This document shows, piece after piece, positions 8,396 through 16,028 of a DNA stretch of 21,873 nucleotides. The notes beneath the pieces are model-generated. The model saw only the letters and a list, made by a program, of their open reading frames with translations. It was not told the origin of the DNA and did no database searches. The first letter of the stretch is position 1. The number at the start of each line of letters is the position of its first letter. Origin of the DNA: Thiobacillus sp. UBA2597 (GTDB lineage Bacteria; Pseudomonadota; Gammaproteobacteria; Burkholderiales; Thiobacillaceae); the NCBI GenBank assembly GCA_002339725.1, contig DDKN01000070.1, forward strand, positions 2,664-24,536, read 5' to 3'. The position numbers and the translations under genes are program-made.

Positions 8396-8445
8396 TTATA
8401 TTCGAATAACGATTATTTTTGAACTTTAATATCGATATATTCGAT
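8396..8445. promoter_or_regulatory. AT-rich divergent control region with two inverted repeats (likely LysR-type operators)
   Basis: The 107-bp gap between the DsrC-like gene and the divergent LysR gene is strikingly AT-rich in a GC-rich region. It contains TTATATTCGAATAA (8396-8409, with perfect core ATTCGAAT 8400-8407) and ATCGATATATTCGAT (8431-8445). Both have the T-N11-A type dyad symmetry bound by LysR regulators. Individual -10 and -35 boxes could not be assigned with confidence. Confidence 0.5.
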
Positions 8446-8452
8446 ACATAGC

Positions 8453-9307
8453 ATGGACATCGAACACGCCCGCACCTTTCTCGCCGTGGCTGCCGCCGGC
8501 AACTTCGTCGGCGCGGCCGAGCGCCTGCACGTTACCCAATCCACCGTGAGCAGCCGCATCCAGAGCCTGGAAGGCGAACTCGGGGTGCGTCTGTTCAGCC
8601 GCGGGCGGGGCGGGGCCGAGCTCACCGCGCCCGGCCGACGCTTTCTGCGCCATGCCAAGGCCCTGGTCCGCACCCTGGAGCAGGCCCGGCACGAGGTCAG
8701 CCTGCCCAGCGGTTTTAGCGGCAGCCTGACCTTGAGCGGCCGCATCGCGCTGTGGGAGGACTTCCTGCCGCGCTGGGCCGACTGGATGCGGCATGCGGTA
8801 CCCGACGTTTCGCTGCGGCTGGAGATCGGTTTCGAGGAGGGCATCATGCAGGGCCTGGTGCAGGGCACTATCGACATCGGCGTGATGTACACGCCCGAGA
8901 GCCGGCCCGGCCTGGCGGTGGAGCGGCTGTTCGACGAGCGACTGGTGCTGGTGAGCAGCGATGCGGCCCGGCCCTGGCCGGACCCGGCCTATATCCACGT
9001 CGATTGGGGTGCCGAGTTCCACACCCAGTTCGCCAGCCGCTTTCCCGACCTCGACACCTCGGCGCGCACGGTCAACATCGGCTGGCTCGGCCTGCAATTG
9101 ATCCTAGCCGGCGGCGGCTCGGCCTATTTCCCTGAGCGCATGGTGCGCGCCCTGATCGAGCAGGGCCGGCTCTGGCGCATGGACGACAGCCCGCTGATCC
9201 GGCTGCCGGCCTATATGGTCTATCCGCAGGACCGCAGCGAGGCGGCCTTCCTCAAGGCCATCGAAAAGCTGCGTGCCCTGGGCGCGGAGGAACAGGCGCG
9301 CGACTGA
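8453..9307 (+). CDS. LysR-family transcriptional regulator
   Basis: 284 residues. The N-terminal winged helix-turn-helix is typical: FLAVAAAGNFVGAAERLHVT then QSTVSSRIQSLEGELGVRLF (about residues 9-56). The remainder is a periplasmic-binding-protein-like effector domain (about 90-284). Divergent placement 107 bp from the DsrC-like/HPP pair and the dyad sequences between them suggest it controls that pair and itself. The effector is unknown; no arsenic-related motif is visible, so a role for the converging arsenic cluster (13 bp away, tail to tail) is unlikely. Start ATG 8453 chosen as the first Met of the conserved helix. Confidence 0.93.
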   Translation: MDIEHARTFLAVAAAGNFVGAAERLHVTQSTVSSRIQSLEGELGVRLFSRGRGGAELTAPGRRFLRHAKALVRTLEQARHEVSLPSGFSGSLTLSGRIALWEDFLPRWADWMRHAVPDVSLRLEIGFEEGIMQGLVQGTIDIGVMYTPESRPGLAVERLFDERLVLVSSDAARPWPDPAYIHVDWGAEFHTQFASRFPDLDTSARTVNIGWLGLQLILAGGGSAYFPERMVRALIEQGRLWRMDDSPLIRLPAYMVYPQDRSEAAFLKAIEKLRALGAEEQARD

Positions 9308-9320
9308 AGCGCTGGTTTGA

Positions 9321-10436
9321 TCAGGCGCTCAGCCACTGCTCGATCTTCTTGCGGTCGGGCACGCCGCCGGCGTGCACCACCTTGCCGTCGATCACCACGC
9401 CCGGGGTGGACATGACGCCATAGCCCAGGATGGCGCCCATGTCCTGCACCTTCTCGATGGCGACCTCGACACCTTTTGCTTGCGCCACTTCGGCAATGAG
9501 TTTCGCGGTGGTCTCGCAGTTGGCGCAGCCGCTGCCGAGCACTTTGATCTCTTTCATCCTGGGTTCTCCTTTCGGTTTGACCGCCTCGATGCTGGCGGAC
9601 ACGACGTAGTCTTCGATTCTATGGCCCGGCGCCCAGGTGCGGATGAACTCGCGGCTCACGTCCTTGGGCGCGATGCGGATGGCTTCAAAACCAGCCTCGC
9701 GCAGCATCGCCTGCACTTCCTCGATCAGCGAGGCGCCGGCCATGCAGCCGGTGTAGAGGGCGAGATCCTGCTGCACCGCCTCGGGCAGTTCGGCGGTGCG
9801 GACGATGTCGGAGATGGCCAGGCGGCCGCCCGGCTTGAGCACCCGGTAGGCCTCGCGGAAGACCTGAGCCTTGTCGGGCGAGAGGTTGATCACGCAGTTG
9901 GACAGGATGACGTCGACGCTCGCATCCGCCACCGGCAGGTGCTCGATCTCGCCCAGGCGGAACTCGACGTTGGCGAAGCCGCCCTGCTGCGCATTGGCAC
10001 GGGCGCGGGCCAGCATCTCGTGGGTCATATCGACGCCGATCACCCGGCCAGTCTCGCCCACGGCGCGGGCGGCGAGGAAGCAGTCGAAGCCGGCACCGCT
10101 GCCCAGGTCCAGCACGGTCTCGCCCGGCTTGAGGGCTGCGATGGCCTGCGGGTTGCCGCAGCCCAGGCCGAGGTTGGCTCCTTCGGGCACCAGCGCCAGG
10201 TCCGCCGCCGCATAGCCAAGTTGCAGGGCGACGTCGGCCGCCGGGCCGGGTGTGCCGGCGGTCGGGGTGCAGCAACTCGGGCCGCAGCCGCAGGCATTGT
10301 CCTGTTGGGCGATCTGGCCGTAAGTCTGGCGCACGGCCTGGCGCAGTTCGTCCGAGCGAACGTCCCGTCGCGACACCACGTCCCCCTCCCCCTTAAGCGG
10401 GAGAGGGTTCGGGTGAGGGAGGCTGTTTTGTTTCAT
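9321..10436 (-). CDS. arsM: Arsenite methyltransferase fused to a small thioredoxin-like domain
   Basis: 371 residues in one frame. Residues 30-290 are ArsM: SAM motif VLDLGSGAGFD (108-118), NLGLGCGNP, the As(III)-binding region cysteines C181 (ILSNCVINLSPDK) and C231 (YTGCMAGA), and an N-terminal Cys group C49, C51, C55, C56. It methylates arsenite with S-adenosylmethionine. Residues 294-371 are a TM0996/MTH895-type mini-thioredoxin with CANC (304-307) and STPGVVIDG, which could supply the reductant. The join has no stop codon, but a good ribosome-binding site and ATG (9557) sit exactly at it, so the domain may also be made alone. N-terminal residues 6-18 are encoded by a palindromic repeat; GTG 10379 or 10376 are alternative starts with a repeat-derived GGAGG ahead. 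Last gene of the arsenic cluster. Confidence 0.92.
   Translation of the reverse strand: MKQNSLPHPNPLPLKGEGDVVSRRDVRSDELRQAVRQTYGQIAQQDNACGCGPSCCTPTAGTPGPAADVALQLGYAAADLALVPEGANLGLGCGNPQAIAALKPGETVLDLGSGAGFDCFLAARAVGETGRVIGVDMTHEMLARARANAQQGGFANVEFRLGEIEHLPVADASVDVILSNCVINLSPDKAQVFREAYRVLKPGGRLAISDIVRTAELPEAVQQDLALYTGCMAGASLIEEVQAMLREAGFEAIRIAPKDVSREFIRTWAPGHRIEDYVVSASIEAVKPKGEPRMKEIKVLGSGCANCETTAKLIAEVAQAKGVEVAIEKVQDMGAILGYGVMSTPGVVIDGKVVHAGGVPDRKKIEQWLSA
9555..9572 (-). promoter_or_regulatory. Internal ribosome-binding site and ATG at the ArsM-thioredoxin junction
   Basis: On the minus strand AAAGGAG (9572-9566) precedes ATG (9557-9555) by eight bases, in the same frame as the fusion. It would allow separate translation of a 78-residue thioredoxin-like protein. 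It looks like the start signal of a once-separate gene that has become joined by loss of the arsM stop. Confidence 0.6.
10381..10420. repeat. Palindromic interspersed repeat at the arsM 5' end
   Basis: Arms CCCTCCCCC (10384-10392) and GGGAGAGGG (10399-10407) with one mismatch around TTAAGC, flanked by the TTCGGGTGAGGG tail. It belongs to the same family as 452-488. Read in the arsM frame it gives a Pro/Leu/Lys-rich peptide of the familiar PHPNPLP type, and it also provides the GGAGG ahead of GTG 10379. Confidence 0.75.
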
Positions 10437-10446
10437 GGCGAGGGTC

Positions 10447-10818
10447 TCAGCAGCAGGATTTGCCGCCCGGGGTGGGCGTGCAGCAGGCGCCGCCCGCCTC
10501 GGCGATGGCGATGTTAAGTGGCTTGCCCTTGGCCACCTTGGGCTTGGCCGCATGTTCGGGGGTGACCTGGGCCGGGGCCGCCTGGGCGACCTGGGTGTTG
10601 CCCGCGGCGCGGGCGGCGTCGAAGCTCGCATCGAGCAGTTGCCCGGCCTCGTCGCGGATGTGGCGGGCGATTTCGATCACGGTGTCGATGTGGGCCTGGG
10701 GCACGTTGTATTGGCGCAGCTTGTCCAGTTGGCACAGGCCCTGTTTCGGGTGTTTGGCGGCGATGTTGGCGGCGAGCGCGACCAGGGCGACGATGGAGGG
10801 GTGGAGTTCAGCGGTCAT
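10447..10818 (-). CDS. Small AhpD/carboxymuconolactone-decarboxylase-like protein with a Cys-rich tail
   Basis: 123 residues from ATG 10818, with GAGGAG six bases upstream. Residues 5-72 (IVALVALAANIAAKHPKQG, then a helix pair ending VIEIARHIRDEAG) resemble one AhpD/CMD helical repeat, but the redox CxxC is reduced to a single Cys (GLC, C29). The linker 75-100 is Ala/Pro/Lys-rich, and the tail ends with two CC pairs (C112-C113 and C122-C123 in GGACCTPTPGGKSCC). The tail resembles the N-terminal CGPSCCTPTAG of the ArsM next door, suggesting trivalent arsenic binding or transfer; that is inference. Its start overlaps the permease stop by 4 bp, and ArsM begins 10 bp downstream. Confidence 0.75.
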   Translation of the reverse strand: MTAELHPSIVALVALAANIAAKHPKQGLCQLDKLRQYNVPQAHIDTVIEIARHIRDEAGQLLDASFDAARAAGNTQVAQAAPAQVTPEHAAKPKVAKGKPLNIAIAEAGGACCTPTPGGKSCC

Positions 10819-11780
10819 AGGACGCTCCTCAAGGCATTGAAGATGACACCGACCAGCACGAAGCTGACGGCGAGATACGCGGCGAAGATGCCAAGCAGCG
10901 GCCACTTGGCCACGCGGCGCAATATCAGCATCTCGGGCAGCGACAGCGCGATCACCGCCATCATGAAGGCGAGCACGGTGCCGATGGGCACGCCCTTGGC
11001 AAGCAGGGCTTCGGCCACGGGGATGACGCCCACCGCATCGGAATAGAGCGGCACGCCCGCGAGCACGGCGACGATCACCGAGAGCACGCTGCCGTCGCCG
11101 GCGATCTTGGCGACGAAATCGGCCGGCACATAGCCGTGGATGAAGGCGCCGATGCCGACGCCGATAAAGACGTATTTCCAGATGCGGCCGACGATCTGGC
11201 GCACCTCGCCCCAGGCATAGTCGTGCCGCGCGCGCAGGCTGCCGTTGCCGTTGTCGGCCAGTTGCGCCTCGCCCATGCGGATCTGCCAGACGTAATCCTC
11301 GACCCAGCGTTCCAGCCTGAAGGCCTGCAGCACATAGCCACCGATGAAGGCGATGGACAGGCCGGTGAGCACATAGATCAGCGTCATCTGCCAGCCGATC
11401 ACCCCGGCCAGCACCACCACCGCCACCTGGTTGACCATGGGGCTGGCGATCAGGAAGGACAGCGTCACCCCGAGCGGGATGCCGGCCTCGACGAAACCGA
11501 TGAAGAGCGGGATGGACGAGCAGGAGCAGAACGGCGTCACCGCGCCCAAGCCCACCGCCATGAGCCGCGCGCCGGGGCCGGAGCGCCCGCGCATCATGGC
11601 CCGCACCTTTTCCGGGGTGAGCAGGGCGCGCAGCCAGCCCATGAGGTAGATCACCGCCGTGAGCAGCACCAGGATCTTGGCCACGTCCATGACGAAGAAG
11701 TGCAGCGCCGCGCCCAGCCGTGAGGCCGGCGCGAGGCCGGCCAGGTCGTAGACGAGCAGGGTGGCGAGGGCGTCGAACAT
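10815..11780 (-). CDS. arsP: ArsP-like permease (PF03773 family)
   Basis: 321 residues with about eight membrane segments in two halves separated by a hydrophilic loop (about 165-200). The defining motif TPFCSCSSIPLFIGF (C85 and C87) is present, and the second half repeats the pattern with GVPLYSDAVGVIPVAEALL. Characterised ArsP proteins expel trivalent organoarsenicals such as methylarsenite, using paired Cys residues. Position directly before the Cys-tailed protein and ArsM fits a methylate-and-export route. Other members of this family have unknown substrates, so the gene symbol rests on context as well as sequence. A weak GGA lies upstream of ATG 11780; the 104-bp gap before it holds a palindromic repeat. 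Confidence 0.85.
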   Translation of the reverse strand: MFDALATLLVYDLAGLAPASRLGAALHFFVMDVAKILVLLTAVIYLMGWLRALLTPEKVRAMMRGRSGPGARLMAVGLGAVTPFCSCSSIPLFIGFVEAGIPLGVTLSFLIASPMVNQVAVVVLAGVIGWQMTLIYVLTGLSIAFIGGYVLQAFRLERWVEDYVWQIRMGEAQLADNGNGSLRARHDYAWGEVRQIVGRIWKYVFIGVGIGAFIHGYVPADFVAKIAGDGSVLSVIVAVLAGVPLYSDAVGVIPVAEALLAKGVPIGTVLAFMMAVIALSLPEMLILRRVAKWPLLGIFAAYLAVSFVLVGVIFNALRSVL

Positions 11781-11800
11781 TGAATTATTCCGAACCTGGT

Positions 11801-11868
11801 GTCGTCATGCCCGCGGAGGCGGGCATCCAGTTTTCGTAGGACTGGGTTCCCGCCTTCGCGGGAACGAC
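11801..11868. repeat. Double-hairpin interspersed repeat
   Basis: Two perfect hairpins: ATGCCCGC/GCGGGCAT (11807-11814/11819-11826) and GTTCCCGC/GCGGGAAC (11846-11853/11858-11865), bounded by GTCGT at the left and ACGAC at the right, with CCAG and CTGG facing each other. This is the widespread GTCATTCCCGCG...CGGGAATCCAG type of element. It sits between the MBL gene and the permease gene and could attenuate or stabilise the arsenic transcript. Confidence 0.8.
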
Positions 11869-11884
11869 GTTGTGGTCTGCCATA

Positions 11885-12817
11885 TCACTGCGCCTCGAAT
11901 TCGGTGAACGCCCGGTTCATGTTGGCCCGGTGCAGGTCGCGGTAGTTTTCCAGATGGCGGAAGGCCGGCAGGTCGGCATAGCGGTCGAGCACCTCGCTCA
12001 TCGGCTCCATCTCGCGCGCGGCGGCGCCCACCTTGCTGACCAGAAAGTCGTAGTAGTCACCGCTCTCGCGCTGGGCCTTGTCCAGGTCGCAGACGCGGCC
12101 GTGGCCGGGCACGATGTGTTTCGGCTTCAGCGCCTTCAGGGCGGCGAAGGCGCGCTGGCCGTTCTTCACGCTGGACCAGGGCAGCACGCCGAGCAGGCGG
12201 TCGACGTAGATGAGGTCGCCGGAAAACACCACCCGCTGCCGCGGCAGCCAGACCCAGGCATCGCCCGGATAGTGGGTGTCGGTATAGCGCAGCACCAGGG
12301 TTTCGCCGCCGAGCCTGAGCTGGACGTCGTCGCCATTCAGGCGCTGCGGCGCCGGCAGCGGTTGGGTGCCGGCCAGGCGCTCGCCGAGAAAGCCCTTGAG
12401 GCTGTTCATCTGTTGCTCGGCGTATTGCGCCTGGGTCTCGGCGGTGCGCGCCAGCGCGATGATCTGCGCGCCCTGCTCGGCGAACCCGGCGTTGCCCAGC
12501 CAGCGGTGGTCCTGGCTGCCGGTGTTGATCACCCAGCGGATCGGCTGCGGCGTCACCGCGCGCACGGCCGCGGCCAGCTTCTGCGCGCCCAGTTGGCTGG
12601 CGCCGGAGTCGATCAGGATCACGCCCTGTCGGGTGACGACGAAGCCGTAGTTGGCGTTGAGGCCGTCGTTGTCCGGGCTGCGCTGGCCCAGGGGGCCGAC
12701 GATGGCCCAGACGTTGTCGACAACCCGCTCGGCCTTGGGGATGTATTCGGCCGCGGCGGCCAGGGGGCTGGCCCAGGTCAGCAGTGCCAGCAGAACGAAG
12801 GGGAGTGAACGCACCAT
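11885..12817 (-). CDS. Exported MBL-fold hydrolase-like protein with altered metal motif
   Basis: 310 residues with an N-terminal signal peptide (about 1-22, ending LAAAAEYIP). The MBL fold is seen in YGFVVTRQGVILIDSGAS, the central NTGSQDHRWLGN (98-109), THYPGDAWVW, VVFSGDLIY and PGHG. The canonical HxHxDH motif should fill 98-104; here the first two His are Gly and Gln and only DH-like residues (D103, H104) remain, so one metal site is probably incomplete. The same variant is known from a subset of periplasmic MBL proteins. Its place between arsC and arsP suggests a periplasmic accessory role, but none is established. GAGGAA lies upstream of ATG 12817; the gap to arsC is 18 bp. Confidence 0.83.
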   Translation of the reverse strand: MVRSLPFVLLALLTWASPLAAAAEYIPKAERVVDNVWAIVGPLGQRSPDNDGLNANYGFVVTRQGVILIDSGASQLGAQKLAAAVRAVTPQPIRWVINTGSQDHRWLGNAGFAEQGAQIIALARTAETQAQYAEQQMNSLKGFLGERLAGTQPLPAPQRLNGDDVQLRLGGETLVLRYTDTHYPGDAWVWLPRQRVVFSGDLIYVDRLLGVLPWSSVKNGQRAFAALKALKPKHIVPGHGRVCDLDKAQRESGDYYDFLVSKVGAAAREMEPMSEVLDRYADLPAFRHLENYRDLHRANMNRAFTEFEAQ

Positions 12818-12835
12818 GTGGATTTCCTCGCAGGA

Positions 12836-13246
12836 TCAAAGACCCAGGGCCTCGCGCACCGCCGGCACCAGGCGGGCGCGGATGTCGTCGCGCACCCGGA
12901 TGAAGGATTCCAGCGGTTCGCCGTGCGGGTCGTGGAAGGGCAGGTGAAGGCTGCGCACCGGCTTGGGGAAGACGGGGCAGCTCTCCTTGGCGTTGTCGCA
13001 GACGGTGACCACCAAATCGATGGCCTCGTGCATCACCGCGTCGATGTCCTTGGGGTGCAGCCCCTCGGTCGGCAGGCCGGCGAGTTTGAGCGCCTCGAGG
13101 GCGCCGTCCGCCACCTTCGGCTGCGGTCGCGTGCCGGCGGACAAGGCGCGTACACGGCCGGCCAGGTCATGGTTGAGCAGGACCTCGGCCATTTGCGAGC
13201 GGCAGGAGTTTCCGGTGCAGAGCACCAGGACGGTGGGCAGGGACAT
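12836..13246 (-). CDS. arsC: Arsenate reductase, thioredoxin-coupled (low-molecular-weight phosphatase type)
   Basis: 136 residues from ATG 13246 with AAAGGAA at the right distance. The CX5R phosphatase loop is CTGNSCR (C10-R16), and the further redox cysteines C83 and C90 (TVCDNAKESCPVF) sit as in the Staphylococcus-type enzyme, which passes a disulfide from C10 to these residues and is reduced by thioredoxin. It converts arsenate to arsenite for export by ACR3 or methylation by ArsM. The frame can be extended to 13261, but the ribosome-binding site favours 13246. A long inverted repeat separates it from the ACR3 gene. Confidence 0.94.
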   Translation of the reverse strand: MSLPTVLVLCTGNSCRSQMAEVLLNHDLAGRVRALSAGTRPQPKVADGALEALKLAGLPTEGLHPKDIDAVMHEAIDLVVTVCDNAKESCPVFPKPVRSLHLPFHDPHGEPLESFIRVRDDIRARLVPAVREALGL

Positions 13247-13272
13247 GGCGTTTCCTTTCAAAAAAACGGTTC

Positions 13273-13390
13273 AACCGCAAAGGGCGCAAAGAACGCCAAG
13301 GTAAAAACGGGGCGAAATGCGCTGCCGTCGGTTACCCGCGCATCGAGGTTCGAAGTGTTTTTACTTGGTGTTCTTTGCGGCCTTCGCAGT
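13273..13390. repeat. Long imperfect inverted repeat between acr3 and arsC
   Basis: The arm at 13273-13308 (containing CGCAAAGAACGCCAAG and ending GTAAAAAC) pairs with 13357-13390 (GTTTTTACTTGG, then TGTTCTTTGCGG) at about 80 percent or more of positions, enclosing a 48-bp loop. This is the widespread CGCAAAGAACGCC type of intergenic element. It lies inside the arsenic operon and may affect processing or relative expression of the genes downstream. Confidence 0.75.
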
Positions 13391-13400
13391 AAAAAAATCA

Positions 13401-14480
13401 TCAAGTTTTGACTGCGCCGGCCTCGTACCAGGCGCGGCTGCGGTTGACGATCTTCACCACCGAGAGCATGACCGGCACCTCGATCAGCACGCCGACCACG
13501 GTGGCCAGCGCCGCGCCGGACTCAAAGCCGAACAGGGAGATGGCGGCGGCCACGGCCAGCTCGAAGAAGTTGGAGGCGCCGATCAGGGCCGAGGGGCCGG
13601 CCACGCAGTGGGCGACGCCGAATTTGCGGTTCAAAAGATAGGCCAGGCCCGAGTTGAAATAGACCTGGATCAGGATGGGCACGGCGAGCAGGGCGATCAC
13701 CAGGGGCTGCGCCAGGATGGCCTCGCCCTGGAAGGCGAACAGCAACACCAGGGTGGCGAGCAGGGCGGCGATGCCGATGGGATGCAGGCGCTTGAGCGTG
13801 GTCTGGAACACGGCCTCGCCGCGGGCGAGCAGCCAGCGGCGCCAAACCTGGGCCAGCAGCACCGGGATCACGATGTAGAGCAGCACCGACAGCAGCAGGG
13901 TGTCCCAGGGCACGGTGATGGCGGACAACCCCAGCAGCAGGCCTACGATGGGGGCGAAGGCGAAGATCATGATCACGTCGTTGAGCGCGACTTGGCTCAA
14001 GGTGAAGTTGGGATCGCCCTTCGTGAGGTGGCTCCAGACGAAGACCATGGCGGTGCAGGGCACGGCGGCCAGGAGGATGAGGCCCGCGATATAGCTGTCG
14101 AGCTGCTCGGCCGGCAGATACGGCGCGAACAGATGGCGGATGAAGACCCAGCCGAGCAGGGCCATGGAAAAGGGCTTGACCGCCCAGTTGACGAACAGGG
14201 TCACGCCGATGCCGCGCCAATGCTGTTTCACCGCGTGCAGGGCGGCGAAATCGATCTTGAGCAGCATGGGGATGATCATCACCCAGATCAAAAGGCCCAC
14301 CGGCAGGTTGACCTTGGCCACCTCCAGGGCGCCCAGGGCCTGGAATGGGGCGGGGACGGCCTGACCCAGGGCGATGCCGACGGCGATGGCGAGGAACACC
14401 CAGAGCGAGAGCCAGCGCTCGAAGACGCCGAGCTCGGCGCCGGCCGCCTGTTTCGCCGCGACTTCACACTGTGCACTCAT
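13401..14480 (-). CDS. acr3: ACR3-family arsenite efflux transporter
   Basis: 359 residues with ten membrane segments. ACR3 signatures: LIWVMIIPMLLKIDFAAL, the transport Cys in AAVPCTAMVFVWS (C142), LTKGDPNFTLSQVALNDVIM, and SALIGASNFFELAVAAAISL shown here in part as GASNFFELAVAAA, with its conserved Glu. It extrudes arsenite (and often antimonite less well) by a proton-driven antiport and is not related to the ArsB of enterobacteria. The start overlaps the arsR stop by 4 bp (ATGA 14477-14480), so arsR and acr3 are translated in tandem. Stop TGA at 13403-13401, directly before the inverted repeat. Confidence 0.96.
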   Translation of the reverse strand: MSAQCEVAAKQAAGAELGVFERWLSLWVFLAIAVGIALGQAVPAPFQALGALEVAKVNLPVGLLIWVMIIPMLLKIDFAALHAVKQHWRGIGVTLFVNWAVKPFSMALLGWVFIRHLFAPYLPAEQLDSYIAGLILLAAVPCTAMVFVWSHLTKGDPNFTLSQVALNDVIMIFAFAPIVGLLLGLSAITVPWDTLLLSVLLYIVIPVLLAQVWRRWLLARGEAVFQTTLKRLHPIGIAALLATLVLLFAFQGEAILAQPLVIALLAVPILIQVYFNSGLAYLLNRKFGVAHCVAGPSALIGASNFFELAVAAAISLFGFESGAALATVVGVLIEVPVMLSVVKIVNRSRAWYEAGAVKT

Positions 14481-14806
14481 GCCGTCTGCTCCTGCGGGGG
14501 CTGGCAGGCGGGCAGGCAGGGCGCGCCGCCGCAGCAGTTTTCGGTGAGGCTGGCGATGAGCGCGTTCATCGCCGCGTAGTCGGCCGAGTAGTAGATGAAG
14601 CGCCCTTCCTGACGCGCCTGCACCAGTCCGGCATGGGCCAGTTCCTTCAGGTGGAAGGAGAGGGTGGCCGGGGCGAGGTTCAGGGCCTCGGCGATCTTGC
14701 CGGCGGCCAGGCCGGGTGCGCCGGCCTGGACCAGCAGGCGAAAGATGGCCAGACGGTTTTCCTGGGCGAGGGCGGCGAGGCGCTGGACGGTCTGTTTGAT
14801 TTCCAT
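14477..14806 (-). CDS. arsR: ArsR-family arsenite-responsive repressor
   Basis: 109 residues, one winged helix-turn-helix: ALAQENRLAIFRLLVQAG, then the recognition helix NLAPATLSFHLKELAHAGLV and the wing ARQEGRFIYYSA. The ELCVCDL arsenite-binding motif of plasmid-type ArsR is absent (the site reads APGLAAGKIAEAL). Instead Cys residues cluster at the C-terminus (C91, C92, C97, C101), like the Acidithiobacillus ferrooxidans type, which binds As(III) with C-terminal cysteines. First gene of the cluster; a near-perfect operator overlaps its start. No ribosome-binding site is visible ahead of ATG 14806, so translation may be leaderless or use a start I could not identify. Confidence 0.93.
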   Translation of the reverse strand: MEIKQTVQRLAALAQENRLAIFRLLVQAGAPGLAAGKIAEALNLAPATLSFHLKELAHAGLVQARQEGRFIYYSADYAAMNALIASLTENCCGGAPCLPACQPPQEQTA

Positions 14807-14828
14807 ATTTTCATGATCATGGAAATAT
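14805..14828. promoter_or_regulatory. Operator overlapping the arsR start codon
   Basis: A 24-bp dyad, ATATTTTCATGATCATGGAAATAT, centred at 14816/14817, symmetric at 22 of 24 positions. Its position across the arsR start codon suits autorepression by the ArsR dimer and induction of the whole minus-strand cluster by As(III). I shortened nothing: the full site is given in two halves, ATATTTTCATGA and TCATGGAAATAT. Confidence 0.7.
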
Positions 14829-14943
14829 CAGTCGGCAGTCAAGCAAAAATTCCACCGCCTGGCCTGCCCCCAGCCGTGGGGGGATGACCACAACGCCGCA
14901 AGCGGAGGGTTGATGCACGCGCGCCTCCCCCATCAACCCTGCG

Positions 14944-15141
14944 CCCTCCCCCGCACGCTGGGGAGGGTTGTTTGCATGGGTAGCTGCGAGAGATTGGCGC
15001 CCTCCCCCGCACACGAAAGAGGGCTCGGCATGGCCTTGCTGATCGCGCGATGGACTCCCTCCCCCGCACGCGCGGGAGGGCTCAAAGGGCAGCGCGCACA
15101 AAAAGCTCGGCCGGACGCCCTCCCCCGCACGCGGGGGAGGG
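14944..15141. repeat. Cluster of four evenly spaced GC-rich palindromes
   Basis: Units at 14944-14967, 15000-15023, 15057-15080 and 15118-15141, each 24 bp, start with CCCTCCCCCGCA and end with GAGGG; unit 2 is degenerate (ACACGAAAGAGGG). Intervals between units are 32, 33 and 37 bp and are unlike each other. A weaker relative (CCCCCAGCCGTGGGGG) lies at 14867-14883. The palindrome is the same family as 4057-4090. This cluster fills most of the 365-bp gap between arsR and the hydrolase gene, in which I see no credible gene. Confidence 0.8.
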
Positions 15142-15193
15142 CTGGGGAGGGGGAGCGGTGCTTGGGCGGCCCGGCAAAGCGCGGGCAGCCGGC

Positions 15194-15985
<792 letters not shown>

Positions 15986-16028
15986 GGGGCCTCCTCGGTG
16001 TGCTTGATGGGGAGGCATAGCATAGCCG

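Noticed and set aside
9308..9320. Bidirectional terminator between lysR and arsM
   Set aside because: Only a weak 5-bp stem (AGCGC/GCGCT) and no U-run on either side.
13317..14579. Plus-strand frame of 420 codons rich in Gly, Gln, His and Asp
   Set aside because: Antisense to acr3; the composition comes from the reverse complement of hydrophobic codons.
14944..15141. CRISPR array
   Set aside because: Only four degenerate 24-bp units, strongly GC-palindromic, with a single copy of the same palindrome elsewhere in the window and no cas gene.
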